From the NCBI RefSeq assembly GCF_000092905.1, contig NC_014098.1:2914001-2978000 (forward strand): a DNA stretch of 64,000 nucleotides, written 5' to 3'. This document shows, one piece after another, positions 34,648 through 46,020 of the stretch (positions are counted from its first letter, which is position 1; the number at the start of each line of letters is the position of its first letter). Source of the DNA: Kyrpidia tusciae DSM 2912. Its GTDB lineage: Bacteria > Bacillota > Bacilli > Kyrpidiales > Kyrpidiaceae. The notes under the pieces were generated by a model that worked only from the letters and a program-made list of their open reading frames with translations, did no database searches and was not told where the DNA came from. A program made the position numbers and the translations under genes.

Positions 34648-35535
34648 ATGGAATACCTCAACCTGCGCAGACTGTACGTCTTTCAAACGGTCGCCAAACA
34701 CCTGAGTTTCTCCCGGGCGGCCGACGAACTGTACCTGAGCCAACCCGCCGTCTCCCAACACATTCGACTATTGGAAGAATATTTTGACGTCGAGCTCTTT
34801 GAGCAGTCGGGGAAAAAAATCGTCCTGACCGAAGCCGGGCTGTACCTGAAGGACGCGGCCAACCAGCTGTTCAAGCAGCTCGAAGCCATCCATCAGACGG
34901 TGCGGGACATCCGCAGCCATCATATCGGCAGTCTGAAGATCGCCGCCGATACGACGGCCGGAGCTTTTGTCGTGCCCCCTTTTTTGCACCAGTTTCACGA
35001 CCTGTATCCGCGGGTCAACATCAAACTCGATGTCGGCAATCGCAGCATGGTGCTGCAGCGCCTCGTTCGCCGGGAGGTCGATCTCGCGGTGATGGGCTAT
35101 CCCAGGGTACCCGCCAACCTGAAGGCCGATCCGTTCAAAGACAACCCCCTGGTCGTCATCGCACCACCCGATCATCCCCTGACCCGGGAGGCGAACATTC
35201 CCCTGGATCGGCTCATGGAGGAACCGTTTCTCATGCGGGAGCGCGGTTCGGGAACCCGAAGCACGGTGGAGATGTTTTTCGACAAACACGGCCTGGCGCC
35301 CCGCATCACTATGGAGCTCGGGAGTATCGCAGCCATCAAGGAGGCGGTGGCTTCGGGACTCGGGCTCTCCATCGTCTCCGAGGCGGCGGTGCGGACGGAA
35401 CTGGAGGTGGGAAAACTCACAGTCCTCTCCGTCGACCATTTGCCGATCATGCGAAAATGGTATGTGGTGTATGCCGATGAACGGAGCCTCTCCCCATTCG
35501 CAACAATCTTTCGTAATTTACTGCTTAATTCATAA
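34648..35535 (+). CDS. cbbR: LysR-family regulator, CbbR-like
   Basis: A 295-residue LysR-type protein. Residues 1-65 are the winged HTH (NLRRLYVFQTVAKHLSFSRA, AVSQHIRLLE). The effector domain follows, with GSLKIAADTTAGAFVVPPFL. CbbR activates Calvin genes in response to metabolites such as phosphoribulokinase products or NADPH. Here it lies 13 bases after pgk, inside the operon and in the same direction, whereas proteobacterial cbbR is usually divergent. The name is inferred from location and family; other LysR members look alike. Confidence 0.8.
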   Translation: MEYLNLRRLYVFQTVAKHLSFSRAADELYLSQPAVSQHIRLLEEYFDVELFEQSGKKIVLTEAGLYLKDAANQLFKQLEAIHQTVRDIRSHHIGSLKIAADTTAGAFVVPPFLHQFHDLYPRVNIKLDVGNRSMVLQRLVRREVDLAVMGYPRVPANLKADPFKDNPLVVIAPPDHPLTREANIPLDRLMEEPFLMRERGSGTRSTVEMFFDKHGLAPRITMELGSIAAIKEAVASGLGLSIVSEAAVRTELEVGKLTVLSVDHLPIMRKWYVVYADERSLSPFATIFRNLLLNS

Positions 35536-35661
35536 CCTCGGCCGCCGCATGGATAAAATTGGTCGTTCCGACCTGTGTAACGAAGTTCTACCATCCGAGG
35601 AAGACATAAGCAACCACGTATCGTAGCATGCGAAAAGATCGATTGGCGTCTCAAAAAAGTG

Positions 35662-35681
35662 ATTGCTATCATGGTAGCAAT
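35662..35681. promoter_or_regulatory. Palindrome upstream of fba, candidate operator
   Basis: ATTGCTA (35662-35668) and TAGCAAT (35675-35681) form a perfect 7-base inverted repeat with a 6-base centre, in the 292-base gap between cbbR and fba. It has a LysR-like T-N11-A pattern. The rest of the gap is GC-rich with short hairpins (for example near 35702-35719); no gene is seen in it. An internal promoter for fba onward is possible. Confidence 0.45.
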
Positions 35682-35827
35682 TCGGTTGTACCGCCACGTG
35701 GAACACCCGCCGGGTGTCGCGGGGATCGACCCCACTGAGGTCGGGGCGACCCACCGGGCCGGGCTCGGTGGGGGGGGCCCTGGGTACAGTCGATACCAAC
35801 ACAGACGGATGAAGGAGGCGAACACGT

Positions 35828-36691
35828 TTGCACGTCCATCCCAAAGCATCGTATCGGGAAGTGCTCGAAGACGCCAATGCCAAAGGATACGCGGTCGGCC
35901 AATTTAACCTCAACGGCCTGGAGTACCTCCAAGCCATCGTCGAAGTGGCCGAAGAAGAACGGTCCCCGGTCATCCTCGGCGTGAGCGTCAGCTCGATGAA
36001 GTACATCGGCCTGCACTATTTGACCGCCCTGGCCGATGCGGCGAAACTCCGGGCCCGGGTTCCGGTCATCCTGCACCTCGATCACGGGCCGAACTTCGAA
36101 GTGGTCCAACAGGCCATCCGGGGCGGGTTTGATTCGGTGATGTACGACGGCTCCGAGCACGAACTGGAACGGAATATCGCCGAAACGCGCCGGGTGGTGG
36201 ACGCCGCCCACGCCGCGGGTGTGGACGTCGAAGGGGAGCTCGGGCAGATCGCCGGGACGGAGGACGAGGTGTCCGTGGACGAGCGGGAGGCGATGCTCGC
36301 CCGGGTCGACGATGCGATCCGCTTTGCGGAGGAGACGGGGATTGACGCCTTGGCCCCGGCCCTGGGGACGGCCCACGGGATGTATCGGACAGCACCGGAG
36401 ATCGATTTTGGGCGCCTTGAGAACATTTTCGAAAAGACGAAAAAGCCCATCGTCCTGCACGGAGGATCCGGTGTCCCCGACGACGACGTCCGCCGGGCGA
36501 TCTCCCTGGGAGTGGCGAAGATCAACGTCAACACGGAGGCCCAAATGGAATTTAACCGGATTGTTCGCGAAAAGCTCGGTAATGATCCGAAATTGTACGA
36601 CTCGCGCAAATATTTAGGTCCAGCAAGGGACGCCGTGAAAGAGATCGTGCGGAAAAAGATTCATCTGTTCGGCAGTCACAATCGATATTGA
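35828..36691 (+). CDS. fba: Class II fructose/sedoheptulose-bisphosphate aldolase
   Basis: A 287-residue zinc-dependent aldolase that joins triose phosphates to fructose 1,6-bisphosphate and, in the Calvin cycle, also makes sedoheptulose 1,7-bisphosphate. Motifs: VGQFNLNGLEYLQAI, LHLDHGPNFEVVQQAI (catalytic Asp and zinc His), VEGELGQIAGTEDE, ALGTAHGMY and LHGGSGVPDDDVRRAI. TTG start at 35828 with GAAGGAGG upstream. Confidence 0.94.
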   Translation: MHVHPKASYREVLEDANAKGYAVGQFNLNGLEYLQAIVEVAEEERSPVILGVSVSSMKYIGLHYLTALADAAKLRARVPVILHLDHGPNFEVVQQAIRGGFDSVMYDGSEHELERNIAETRRVVDAAHAAGVDVEGELGQIAGTEDEVSVDEREAMLARVDDAIRFAEETGIDALAPALGTAHGMYRTAPEIDFGRLENIFEKTKKPIVLHGGSGVPDDDVRRAISLGVAKINVNTEAQMEFNRIVREKLGNDPKLYDSRKYLGPARDAVKEIVRKKIHLFGSHNRY

Positions 36692-36761
36692 TGATGCGCA
36701 TTCCCGATCCGCGGCCGGGGCGCAGCGGCTGAACAATTTATGATGTCAGGGGGGAGAGGCG

Positions 36762-37691
36762 ATGCAGCGGAGACCCAAGGCCATTCTCATCGGGATCGCC
36801 GGCGATAGCGGAGCGGGAAAATCCACCTTTGTCGGGGAGTTGCGGGAGTTGATCGGTGCCGACCGAGTGATGACCATCTCCATCGACGACTACCATTCTC
36901 TGGATCGGCGGGAACGCAATCAAATCGGCGTCACCGCCCTCCACCCGTGGAAGGCGAACAACCTCGGCCTGCTCGTCGACCACGTTTGGCAGCTGAAGGC
37001 GGGCCGGACGATTCAAAAACCGATTTATGACCACAGCACGGGAACCATCGCCCCACCGGAGAATGTCACCCCCACAGATATCGTCCTCTTGGAGGGGCTG
37101 CACATCCTCTACTTGGAAAAATTGCGGGAAGCTCTGGATCTAAAAATCTATTTTGACACCGACACCCGGTTGCGGGTGCGTTGGAAGGTGCGCCGGGACC
37201 GGGAAACCCGGGGTTACACCGAGGAGGAGGTCCTGGCGGAAATCGAGCGGCGGAGAACCGATGTCGTCCGGTATATCGAACCCCAAAAGGCCTGGGCCGA
37301 CCTGGTCATCAAGTACGTGCCGGATGACGACCGGGCTCCCACGGAAGATAACCCCGAGCCGATTAAAGTCCAGATCGCCGAACGCCTGCGCGGACCCAAG
37401 CGGCGGTTGGTCAAATGGCTTTCCCTCGGTTCCAGGTTCGGCTTGATCGAAGCGGTCCACTATTACGAAAATATCGTCGGCGAGGAGATGGAGGTTGCCG
37501 ATATCCAGGGCAAGACCGCACCGACCTCCATGAGCGCGCTGATGGAGATGATCAGCGACACGGCCCATCTCAAGGAAAAGATGAACGAGCGGGATTACGA
37601 CCCCATTCGAGTCACCCAGTTCCTCGTTGCGAACATGATCATGGAGCTGGCCTACGGGCGGCAAGGCATCCAAGGCGCATGGGCGAATTGA
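36762..37691 (+). CDS. prk: Phosphoribulokinase
   Basis: A 309-residue kinase that makes ribulose 1,5-bisphosphate from ribulose 5-phosphate and ATP, a Calvin cycle hallmark. P-loop GDSGAGKSTFVGEL, then SIDDYHSLDRRERNQIGVTA, YDHSTG, and Walker-B-like VLLEGLHILY. It is longer than uridine kinases and resembles the cyanobacterial/plant class in the DDYHSLDR region, but I cannot see the regulatory Cys pair expected there. Lies 70 bases after fba with GGGGGGAG upstream. Confidence 0.93.
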   Translation: MQRRPKAILIGIAGDSGAGKSTFVGELRELIGADRVMTISIDDYHSLDRRERNQIGVTALHPWKANNLGLLVDHVWQLKAGRTIQKPIYDHSTGTIAPPENVTPTDIVLLEGLHILYLEKLREALDLKIYFDTDTRLRVRWKVRRDRETRGYTEEEVLAEIERRRTDVVRYIEPQKAWADLVIKYVPDDDRAPTEDNPEPIKVQIAERLRGPKRRLVKWLSLGSRFGLIEAVHYYENIVGEEMEVADIQGKTAPTSMSALMEMISDTAHLKEKMNERDYDPIRVTQFLVANMIMELAYGRQGIQGAWAN

Positions 37692-37731
37692 CCACGAAAA
37701 CTGACTCACAAAAGGACAGGAGGGTAAGCGA

Positions 37732-38766
37732 ATGAGCATCCGAGTGGGGATCTCCGGGATGGGGAGGATCGGACGACTGGTGCTCCGGGCTTTGGACTCC
37801 CGGCCGGAGCTCGACGTCGTAGCGGTGAATGCGACGACCGACCCGGCGACCCTCGCCCATCTCATCAAATACGACAGTGTACACGGCCGGTTTCCCGGGG
37901 AAGTGGTGGCGGACGGCGACGGCATCCGCCTGAACGGTCGCTGGATTCGCGTCGTGTCGGACCGCGACCCGCTCCGTCTGCCCTGGGGCGAGCTCGGCGT
38001 CGAAATCGTGCTGGAGGCGACGGGCAAGTTCACCACCCGGGAAGCGGCCGCGGCCCATCTGGAGGCCGGAGCGCGGAAAGTGATCATCACCACCGCCGCC
38101 AAGTCTGACGATCTCATGGTGGTCTACGGCGTCAATCACGAACTGTATGATCCCGAAAAACACCACATCATCTCCAGCTCTTCCTGCACCACCAACTGCT
38201 TGGCCCCGATCATCGCCGTTCTCCAGGATGCCTTCGGGATCGTGGAAGGCGCCATGACAACGGTGCACAGCTTTACGGGCGACCAGCGCAGCCTGGACAA
38301 CCCGCACAAAGACCTTCGTCGGGCCCGGGCTGCCAGCCAGTCCATCGTGCCCACCACCACCGGGGCCGCCCGGGCGATCGGAAAGATTTTCCCAGAACTG
38401 GCCGGCCGGTTAAACGGCGTGTCCATTCGGGTACCGACCCCGAACGTATCCCTGGTGGATTTGGTCGCGACCCTACAAGAGCCGGCTGACGTAGAAATGA
38501 TCAACCATGTGTTCACCGAGGCCGCCCGGGGACGCCTCCGGGGCATTCTCCAGGTGTCCTTCGAACCGCTGGTGTCATCGGACTATATCGGGGATGCCCA
38601 CTCCTGTGTCGTCGATGCCCTTTCCACCATGCTCATCGGCGAGCGCACGGTCAAAATCCTCGGCTGGTATGACAACGAAATGGGCTTTGCCCATCGCATG
38701 GTGGACCTGATGGAGTATGTTGGACTGCGGAACAAAGTCGCTTATCCGGTGGGGGATCAAACATGA
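37732..38766 (+). CDS. gap: Glyceraldehyde-3-phosphate dehydrogenase (type I)
   Basis: A 344-residue enzyme reducing 1,3-bisphosphoglycerate. NAD(P)-binding [13 protein letters not shown], catalytic Cys in [11 protein letters not shown], His in [19 protein letters not shown], and [14 protein letters not shown] near the end. The NAD-type loop has [12 protein letters not shown], where NAD-specific enzymes carry Asp/Leu; cofactor preference is uncertain and NADPH use is possible in an autotrophic copy. Its stop overlaps the ATG of glpX (ATGA). Confidence 0.95.
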   Translation: MSIRVGISGMGRIGRLVLRALDSRPELDVVAVNATTDPATLAHLIKYDSVHGRFPGEVVADGDGIRLNGRWIRVVSDRDPLRLPWGELGVEIVLEATGKFTTREAAAAHLEAGARKVIITTAAKSDDLMVVYGVNHELYDPEKHHIISSSSCTTNCLAPIIAVLQDAFGIVEGAMTTVHSFTGDQRSLDNPHKDLRRARAASQSIVPTTTGAARAIGKIFPELAGRLNGVSIRVPTPNVSLVDLVATLQEPADVEMINHVFTEAARGRLRGILQVSFEPLVSSDYIGDAHSCVVDALSTMLIGERTVKILGWYDNEMGFAHRMVDLMEYVGLRNKVAYPVGDQT

Positions 38767-39836
38767 CGAAACCCGAAGACGCCACCCTGTGGCAAGATGG
38801 TCAGTTGCGGGCGCTCACCATGGAGATGGCCCGGGTGACCGAGGCGGCGGCTCTGGCCGCGGCGCGGTGGCTCGGGCGGGGGGATAAGTGGCATGCGGAC
38901 GATGCGGCGACCAAAGCCATGCGGGAAGTGTTGCGGGAGATCGACGTCGACGGCACGGTGGTCATCGGTGAAGGGGAACTCGATGAGGCCCCAATGCTCT
39001 ATATCGGCGAGGATGTCGGTAGCGGCGCGGGTCCCCGGGTGGACATCGCCGTAGACCCTTTGGAGGGGACGAACATCCTCGCCCGGGGGGAAGGCGGGGC
39101 GATCGCCGTGATCGCGGCCGCACCCCGAGGGGCACTGCTTCACGCCCCGGATATGTACATGGACAAAATCGCCGTTGGACCCCGGGCCCGGGGCCACGTC
39201 CACCTGGACGCCCCCGTCCGGGACAATATCCGGGCCGTGGCCAAAGCCCTCGACAAGCGGGTGGAAGATGTGGTGGTGGTGCTTCTCGATCGGCCGCGGA
39301 ATGAGCCCATCCTGGAGGAGATCCGCAACCTGGGCGCCCGGGCCCGACTGATTCGGGACGGCGACGTCAGCCCGGCCCTCGCCACTTGTGACGAACGCTC
39401 CGGGGTCGATATGCTCCTCGGCCGGGGCGGGGCGCCGGAAGGCGTGATCAGCGCCGTGGCGCTTAAATGCCTGGGCGGGGATTTCCAGGGCCGCCTGGTG
39501 CCCCAACACGAAGAAGAGCTGGCCCGGATGGCATCCATGGGGATCCAGGACCCGGCGCGGGTGTTGATGCTGAAGGATCTGGTCAAGAGCGAAGATGCGC
39601 TCTTCGCGGCCACGGGCATCACCGATGGCGCCCTCCTGCAAGGCGTGCGCTTTCTGCCCGGGGAGACCGCTTTGACCCACACCATCGTCGCCCGGGCTTG
39701 GACCCGGACGGTGCGGGAGATTCACGGGCGCCATCACCTGCCGAGCAAGCCTGCCCCCTATCGAGGCGAGCAGGACTCCCCATCCTCGAGAATCCCAAAG
39801 GGCACCCCAACCCCAGTGGAAGCCGGGGACGCATAA
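38763..39836 (+). CDS. glpX: Class II fructose-1,6-/sedoheptulose-1,7-bisphosphatase
   Basis: A 357-residue GlpX-type phosphatase. Metal and substrate motifs: [43 protein letters not shown] and [20 protein letters not shown]. It removes the C1 phosphate of fructose- and probably sedoheptulose-bisphosphate, the two bisphosphatase steps of the Calvin cycle, which would explain why no separate SBPase is present. Translationally coupled to gap by 4 bases. The final 35 residues are a Pro-rich tail. Confidence 0.93.
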   Translation: MTKPEDATLWQDGQLRALTMEMARVTEAAALAAARWLGRGDKWHADDAATKAMREVLREIDVDGTVVIGEGELDEAPMLYIGEDVGSGAGPRVDIAVDPLEGTNILARGEGGAIAVIAAAPRGALLHAPDMYMDKIAVGPRARGHVHLDAPVRDNIRAVAKALDKRVEDVVVVLLDRPRNEPILEEIRNLGARARLIRDGDVSPALATCDERSGVDMLLGRGGAPEGVISAVALKCLGGDFQGRLVPQHEEELARMASMGIQDPARVLMLKDLVKSEDALFAATGITDGALLQGVRFLPGETALTHTIVARAWTRTVREIHGRHHLPSKPAPYRGEQDSPSSRIPKGTPTPVEAGDA

Positions 39837-39870
39837 GCGGACGCTTATCAATATCCAGAAAGATCGCTAT

Positions 39871-39899
39871 TAGTCAAGGAAAAAGGTTCTCTTTATAAT
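39871..39899 (+). promoter_or_regulatory. Promoter of the RuBisCO genes
   Basis: TAGTCA (39871-39876), a 17-base spacer and a perfect TATAAT (39894-39899) lie about 85 bases before cbbL in an AT-rich gap. It would let cbbLSX be expressed more strongly than the upstream cycle genes. The A-rich spacer and the surrounding CTCT/AGAG repeat could be regulatory. Confidence 0.65.
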
Positions 39900-39965
39900 G
39901 AGAGCCAAAAGAGCCACACCAGATATTCCTCCTCCACTGGGAACAAGTCCCGGGGATACCAATAA

Positions 39966-41420
<1,455 letters not shown>

Positions 41421-41472
41421 ACCGGGGAGACCCGCGAAGCCACATGACCATTTGGAGAGGAGAGGCGGCACC

Positions 41473-41904
41473 ATGAGCCATTTCCGACTGACACAAGGGA
41501 CATTTTCCTATTTACCCGACTTCAGCGATGAAGAAATCGCTAAACAAGTCGAATATTCGATACAAAATGGCTGGGCGATCAGTATTGAATTCACCGATGA
41601 TCCGCACCCAAGAAATGTGTACTGGGATATGTGGGGACTGCCGATGTTCGACATCCAGGACGCCGCGGCGGTCCTGACGGAACTCCGGGCCTGCCGCACC
41701 GCGTATCCGAATTGCTACATCCGGCTGAACGCCTACGATCGCAGCTACGGCCGGCAAACGACAGCCCTTTCTTTCATCGTGCAGCGTCCCAAAGAAGACC
41801 CTGGATTCCACGTCATTCGCCAAGAAAAAAGTGATCGCCAGATCCGCTACACGTTGACCAGTTATGCCACGGACCGGCCCAAAGGCGCTCGGTTTGATTC
41901 CTGA
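41473..41904 (+). CDS. cbbS: RuBisCO small subunit, red-type
   Basis: A 143-residue small subunit that caps the L8 core. [20 protein letters not shown] and [18 protein letters not shown] are family hallmarks. The C-terminal extension ([19 protein letters not shown]) is the red-type feature that forms a beta-hairpin in the central pore. Start fixed by GGAGAGGAGAGG upstream; 52 bases after cbbL. Confidence 0.96.
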   Translation: MSHFRLTQGTFSYLPDFSDEEIAKQVEYSIQNGWAISIEFTDDPHPRNVYWDMWGLPMFDIQDAAAVLTELRACRTAYPNCYIRLNAYDRSYGRQTTALSFIVQRPKEDPGFHVIRQEKSDRQIRYTLTSYATDRPKGARFDS

Positions 41905-41929
41905 AGACAGCGGCGAAGGAGGAAGGACA

Positions 41930-42826
41930 ATGGCGGAGGTCGAATCCCCGCAGGTCGATCTGCACGAAATCGCAAAAGAAACGGCCATCTATGAGGTGCT
42001 CGATCAGTTGGACCGCGAACTGGTCGGACTGCGGCCGGTCAAGACGAAGATTCGCGAGATCGCCGCCCTTCTGCTGGTGGACCGCATGCGCAAACAGGTC
42101 GGACTGAAGACACCTCCTCCCTCCCTGCACATGTCCTTTACCGGCAACCCGGGAACGGGCAAGACCACCGTCGCCCTGCGGATGGCCGATATCCTGCACC
42201 GCCTCGGGTACGTGCGAAAGGGTCACATGGTGGCCGTCACTCGGGATGATCTGGTCGGCCAGTACATCGGGCACACGGCGCCCAAAACCAAAGAGGTGCT
42301 CAAACGGGCCATGGGCGGCGTGCTGTTTATCGATGAAGCCTACTACCTCTATCGGCAGGAGAACGAGCGGGACTACGGTCAAGAGGCGATCGAGATTCTC
42401 CTCCAGGTGATGGAGAATCAGCGGGAGGATGTGGTGGTCATCTTGGCCGGATACAAAGACCGCATGGAGCAGTTCTTTAAATCGAACCCGGGAATGAGCT
42501 CGCGCATCGCGCACCACATCGAGTTTCCCGATTACACCCTGGACGAATTGATGGACATTGCGAAACTGATGCTGGCCGATATGGGGTATCGCCTCAGTCC
42601 TGCGGCGGATCGGGCATTGCGGAGTTATATCGAACGGCGAAAACAGATGCCCCGTTTCGCCAATGCCCGCAGCGTGCGAAACGCCCTGGACCGGGCCCGG
42701 CTCCGCCAGGCCAACCGCCTCTTTGCCCGGCCGTGCACCTGTTCGGTCGAGGACCTGATGACCATCGAGGAAGAAGACATTACGGCGAGCCGGGTCTTGC
42801 AGCAGAGCCAGGCCGGCGCCACCTAA
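41930..42826 (+). CDS. cbbX: Red-type RuBisCO activase CbbX
   Basis: A 298-residue AAA+ ATPase that frees inhibited RuBisCO by pulling on the large-subunit tail. Walker [14 protein letters not shown], Walker [14 protein letters not shown], pore loop region [12 protein letters not shown], sensor/Arg-finger region [13 protein letters not shown]. Start set at 41930 after GAAGGAGGAAGG. Lies 25 bases after cbbS; its presence confirms the red-type enzyme. Confidence 0.96.
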   Translation: MAEVESPQVDLHEIAKETAIYEVLDQLDRELVGLRPVKTKIREIAALLLVDRMRKQVGLKTPPPSLHMSFTGNPGTGKTTVALRMADILHRLGYVRKGHMVAVTRDDLVGQYIGHTAPKTKEVLKRAMGGVLFIDEAYYLYRQENERDYGQEAIEILLQVMENQREDVVVILAGYKDRMEQFFKSNPGMSSRIAHHIEFPDYTLDELMDIAKLMLADMGYRLSPAADRALRSYIERRKQMPRFANARSVRNALDRARLRQANRLFARPCTCSVEDLMTIEEEDITASRVLQQSQAGAT

Positions 42827-42851
42827 ACTGACGAAGATCGGGAAGGTGAGA

Positions 42852-43889
42852 ATGGGAATGGACATTCACCACGCCGCGGAACAAACCGACGTCGCTGTGA
42901 TCGGGGGCGGCCCCAGCGGCTTGTTTGCGGCATTCTACTGCGGGATGCGCGGACTTTCCTGCAGGGTGATCGAGAGTCTGCCTCAGTTGGGCGGCCAATT
43001 GACCGCCCTGTACCCAGAAAAGTTTATTTATGATGTGGCGGGGTTTTCGAAAATCCGGGCCGGGGATCTGATCGAGCGCCTCAAAGAGCAAATGATGCAG
43101 TTTGAGCCGGATATTCGCCTGTCTGAACAGGTTCTGAAACTCGAAAAACTGGATGAGCGCCTCTTCGCCCTCCACACGACCAAAGGGATGCACACCGCCA
43201 AGGCGGTTATCATCTGCGGCGGGATCGGCATGTTCACGCCGCGCAAACTCCCGGCCGCCGAAGCCGCGGATTTTGAAGGACGGGGCATCGATTATTTGAT
43301 GCAAGAGACGGAGGCCTATCGCGACAAGCGGGTGCTGGTGGTCGGCGGCGGGGATTCGGCGGTGGATTACGCGCTCATGCTCGAACCCGTGGCCCGGCAG
43401 GTCACCCTCATTCATCGCAGGGATCAATTCCGGGCGCACGAGCACAGCGTCAGGCGGCTGCACGACAGCTCCATCAACGTTCACGTGTTCACCGAACTCC
43501 AGGCGATTCACGGCGGGGACCGGGTAGAAGGAGCCACGCTTCTCAACAACCGGACCAAAGAAACCCGGGAGATCGCTGTGGATGTCATTCTCAGCGGCCT
43601 TGGCTTCAGCGCCTCCCTTGGCCCCATGAAGACCTGGGGGCTCAAGATCGAGGGGAATGAAATCGTCGTCAACAGCCGGATGGAGACCAACGTTCCCGGG
43701 GTGTTCGCGGTGGGGGACATCAATACCTACCCGGGAAAGGTAAAATTGATCGTCGCCGGTTTTGGCGAGGCGACGATCGCGGTCAACCACGCAAAAACGT
43801 ATATCGATCCCAGCGCCCGCACCAACCCGGGCCACAGCTCCAGTCGCACCGATATGCCCGTGGACCGCGTGGTGACCGGGTCGCGGTAA
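42852..43889 (+). CDS. Ferredoxin/flavodoxin-NADP+ reductase, thioredoxin-reductase-like (YumC type)
   Basis: A 345-residue flavoprotein with FAD motif VIGGGPSGLFAAFYCGMRG and NADPH motif VLVVGGGDSAVDYAL. It lacks the CxxC of thioredoxin reductase, and ESLPQLGGQLTALYPEK plus VFAVGDINTYPGKVKLIVAG mark the ferredoxin-NADP+ reductase type 2 group. It would exchange electrons between NADPH and ferredoxin. Placement between cbbX and tkt, next to a Complex I lacking its NADH module, suggests a role in supplying reductant for CO2 fixation. Start at ATG 42852 or 42858, both after GGAAGG. Confidence 0.85.
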   Translation: MGMDIHHAAEQTDVAVIGGGPSGLFAAFYCGMRGLSCRVIESLPQLGGQLTALYPEKFIYDVAGFSKIRAGDLIERLKEQMMQFEPDIRLSEQVLKLEKLDERLFALHTTKGMHTAKAVIICGGIGMFTPRKLPAAEAADFEGRGIDYLMQETEAYRDKRVLVVGGGDSAVDYALMLEPVARQVTLIHRRDQFRAHEHSVRRLHDSSINVHVFTELQAIHGGDRVEGATLLNNRTKETREIAVDVILSGLGFSASLGPMKTWGLKIEGNEIVVNSRMETNVPGVFAVGDINTYPGKVKLIVAGFGEATIAVNHAKTYIDPSARTNPGHSSSRTDMPVDRVVTGSR

Positions 43890-43906
43890 TCCGTTTGGCA
43901 GGCGTC

Positions 43907-43940
43907 GGACTCGGGGGACTCGGCACCACAACCCGAGTCC
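43907..43940 (+). terminator. Intra-operon hairpin between the FNR-like gene and tkt
   Basis: A perfect 9-base stem (43907-43915 with 43932-43940) with a 16-base loop, 18 bases after the upstream stop. There is no T tract, so it more likely lowers read-through or protects the 3' end of the cbbLSX message than stops transcription. Confidence 0.45.
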
Positions 43941-43990
43941 CGCGCCAATTCGGTATCCAAAATCCCCGGTGATAAGGAGGGAGGGCGCGC

Positions 43991-46015
43991 ATGAGCGCCA
44001 TCGAGACGAAAACTCTCCAGCAAAAGGCGATATCCGCCCTGCGCGTCCTGTCGATCGATGCGATCGAAACCGCGCGTTCGGGACACCCCGGCCTGCCCAT
44101 GGGGGCCGCGCCGATGGCCTACGCGCTCTGGGTCCACCACCTGCGCCACGACCCGGGCGACCCGGAGTGGCCCGATCGCGACCGCTTCATCCTTTCCGCC
44201 GGGCACGGCTCCGCCCTGCTCTACAGTTTGCTGCACCTGACGGGCTATGATCTCTCTCTGGAGGAGCTCAAGCAATTCCGCCAATGGGAAAGTCGAACGC
44301 CCGGACACCCGGAGTACGGTCACACTCCGGGGGTCGAGGCCACCACCGGTCCCCTGGGGCAGGGAATCGCCATGGCCGTGGGGATGGCCATGGCTGAGCG
44401 CCATCTGGCCGCGCGGTTCAACCGGCCGGGGTTTCCCATCGTCGACCACTACACCTACGTGTTGGCAAGCGACGGGGACCTGATGGAGGGCGTGTCCCAA
44501 GAGGCCTCCTCCCTGGCGGGCCACCTCAAACTCGGGAAATTAATCGTGCTTTACGATTCGAACGGCATTTCCCTGGACGGCAGCACCTCCCTGGCCTTTA
44601 CCGAAAACGTGCGTCTTCGCTACGAAGCGTACGGGTGGCACACCCTGCTCGTCGAAGACGGCAACGACGTCGACGCCATTCTGGGGGCGCTGGAGGCGGC
44701 GAAAGCTGTGACAGATCGGCCGAGCTTGATCGAAGTGCGCACGGTGATCGGCTACGGAAGCCCGACCTTGCAGGGAACATCCCGGGTGCACGGGGCTCCC
44801 CTCGGGCCGCAGGAAATACAGCGCACCAGGGAGTTCTACAGATGGGATTTTCCCCCATTCCACATCCCTGAGGACGTCCGGGATCATTTTCTCGAAGTCC
44901 GGAACCGGGGCCGCCGGGCGTCCGCGGCCTGGCGGGAGATGTTTGCCGCCTATCGCCAGGAACATCCGGATCTTGCCACACAATTCGAAGAGGCTTGGCG
45001 GGAAGGGCTCCCATCGGGTTGGGAAGAGGCCCTGCCCCGGTTTCCCGACGGCGGACCGGCCATGGCCACCCGGGACGCCTCCCACCTGGCGATCCAAGGT
45101 ATCGCCCAAAGGGTCCCGTGGTGGATCGGGGGGTCGGCGGATCTCGCCTCCTCCAATAAGACGGCCATTGCCGATGAGCCGGCCTTCGGACCGCCTGACT
45201 ACAGCGGGCGAAACATCTGGTTCGGCGTGCGGGAACACGCCATGGGGGCCATCCTGAACGGCATGGCCCTTCACGGAGGACTCCGGGTGTTCGGAGCGAC
45301 CTTCCTGGTCTTCTCCGATTACATGCGCCCGGCGATGCGCCTCGCGGCCCTCATGGGTCTGCGGGTGGTTTACGTCCTCACCCACGACAGCCTGGCCGTG
45401 GGAGAAGACGGCCCCACCCACCAGCCCGTGGAACACCTGGCCGCTCTACGGGCGATCCCCGGGATGACCGTCTTCCGCCCCGCCGACGCCCGGGAGACAG
45501 CGGCAGCATACCGGTATGCCCTCGACCGGGCGGGCGGGCCCACGGCCATCGTGTTGACCCGCCAGGCCCTGCCCCTTCTTCCCCGGGGGGACGATGCCGA
45601 AGAAGACATCTACGAGGAAGTGGCCCGGGGCGCTTACATCGTGGCCGACTCTCCCGATCCCCAAGCGATCTTGATCGCCACCGGATCCGAGGTCCACCTC
45701 GCCTTGGCGGCCCACCGGGCTCTCGCTGAGGCGGGCATTCCCACCCGGGTCGTCAGCATGCCGAGTTGGGAGCGCTTCGAAGCGCAAACCGAGGCGGAGA
45801 AAGACCGGATCCTGCCCCCTCACCTGGAGGCCCGGGTGGCCGTCGAGTTGGGGCGGTCTTTGGGGTGGGAGCGATACGTGGGAAAAGGCGGGCGGATCCT
45901 GTCCGTCGATACCTTTGGCGCCTCGGCCCCGGGCGAGGTCGTCGTGGAGAACTATGGGTTTACCGTTGAACATGTCATCGAGGCGGTGCGGACCGTCATC
46001 GAAGAAAGGGGGTGA
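43991..46015 (+). CDS. tkt: Transketolase
   Basis: A 674-residue thiamine-diphosphate enzyme for the Calvin cycle regeneration steps. Visible: [19 protein letters not shown], the ThDP motif beginning GDGDLMEG-like as [54 protein letters not shown], and [15 protein letters not shown] near the C-terminus. Start after AAGGAGGGAGG. Its stop overlaps the possible first start of the next gene. Confidence 0.96.
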   Translation: MSAIETKTLQQKAISALRVLSIDAIETARSGHPGLPMGAAPMAYALWVHHLRHDPGDPEWPDRDRFILSAGHGSALLYSLLHLTGYDLSLEELKQFRQWESRTPGHPEYGHTPGVEATTGPLGQGIAMAVGMAMAERHLAARFNRPGFPIVDHYTYVLASDGDLMEGVSQEASSLAGHLKLGKLIVLYDSNGISLDGSTSLAFTENVRLRYEAYGWHTLLVEDGNDVDAILGALEAAKAVTDRPSLIEVRTVIGYGSPTLQGTSRVHGAPLGPQEIQRTREFYRWDFPPFHIPEDVRDHFLEVRNRGRRASAAWREMFAAYRQEHPDLATQFEEAWREGLPSGWEEALPRFPDGGPAMATRDASHLAIQGIAQRVPWWIGGSADLASSNKTAIADEPAFGPPDYSGRNIWFGVREHAMGAILNGMALHGGLRVFGATFLVFSDYMRPAMRLAALMGLRVVYVLTHDSLAVGEDGPTHQPVEHLAALRAIPGMTVFRPADARETAAAYRYALDRAGGPTAIVLTRQALPLLPRGDDAEEDIYEEVARGAYIVADSPDPQAILIATGSEVHLALAAHRALAEAGIPTRVVSMPSWERFEAQTEAEKDRILPPHLEARVAVELGRSLGWERYVGKGGRILSVDTFGASAPGEVVVENYGFTVEHVIEAVRTVIEERG

Positions 46016-46020
46016 AGGCG

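Noticed and set aside
35536..35827. Possible T-box or other leader before fba
   Set aside because: No T-box consensus or specifier loop; only short GC hairpins and one palindrome.
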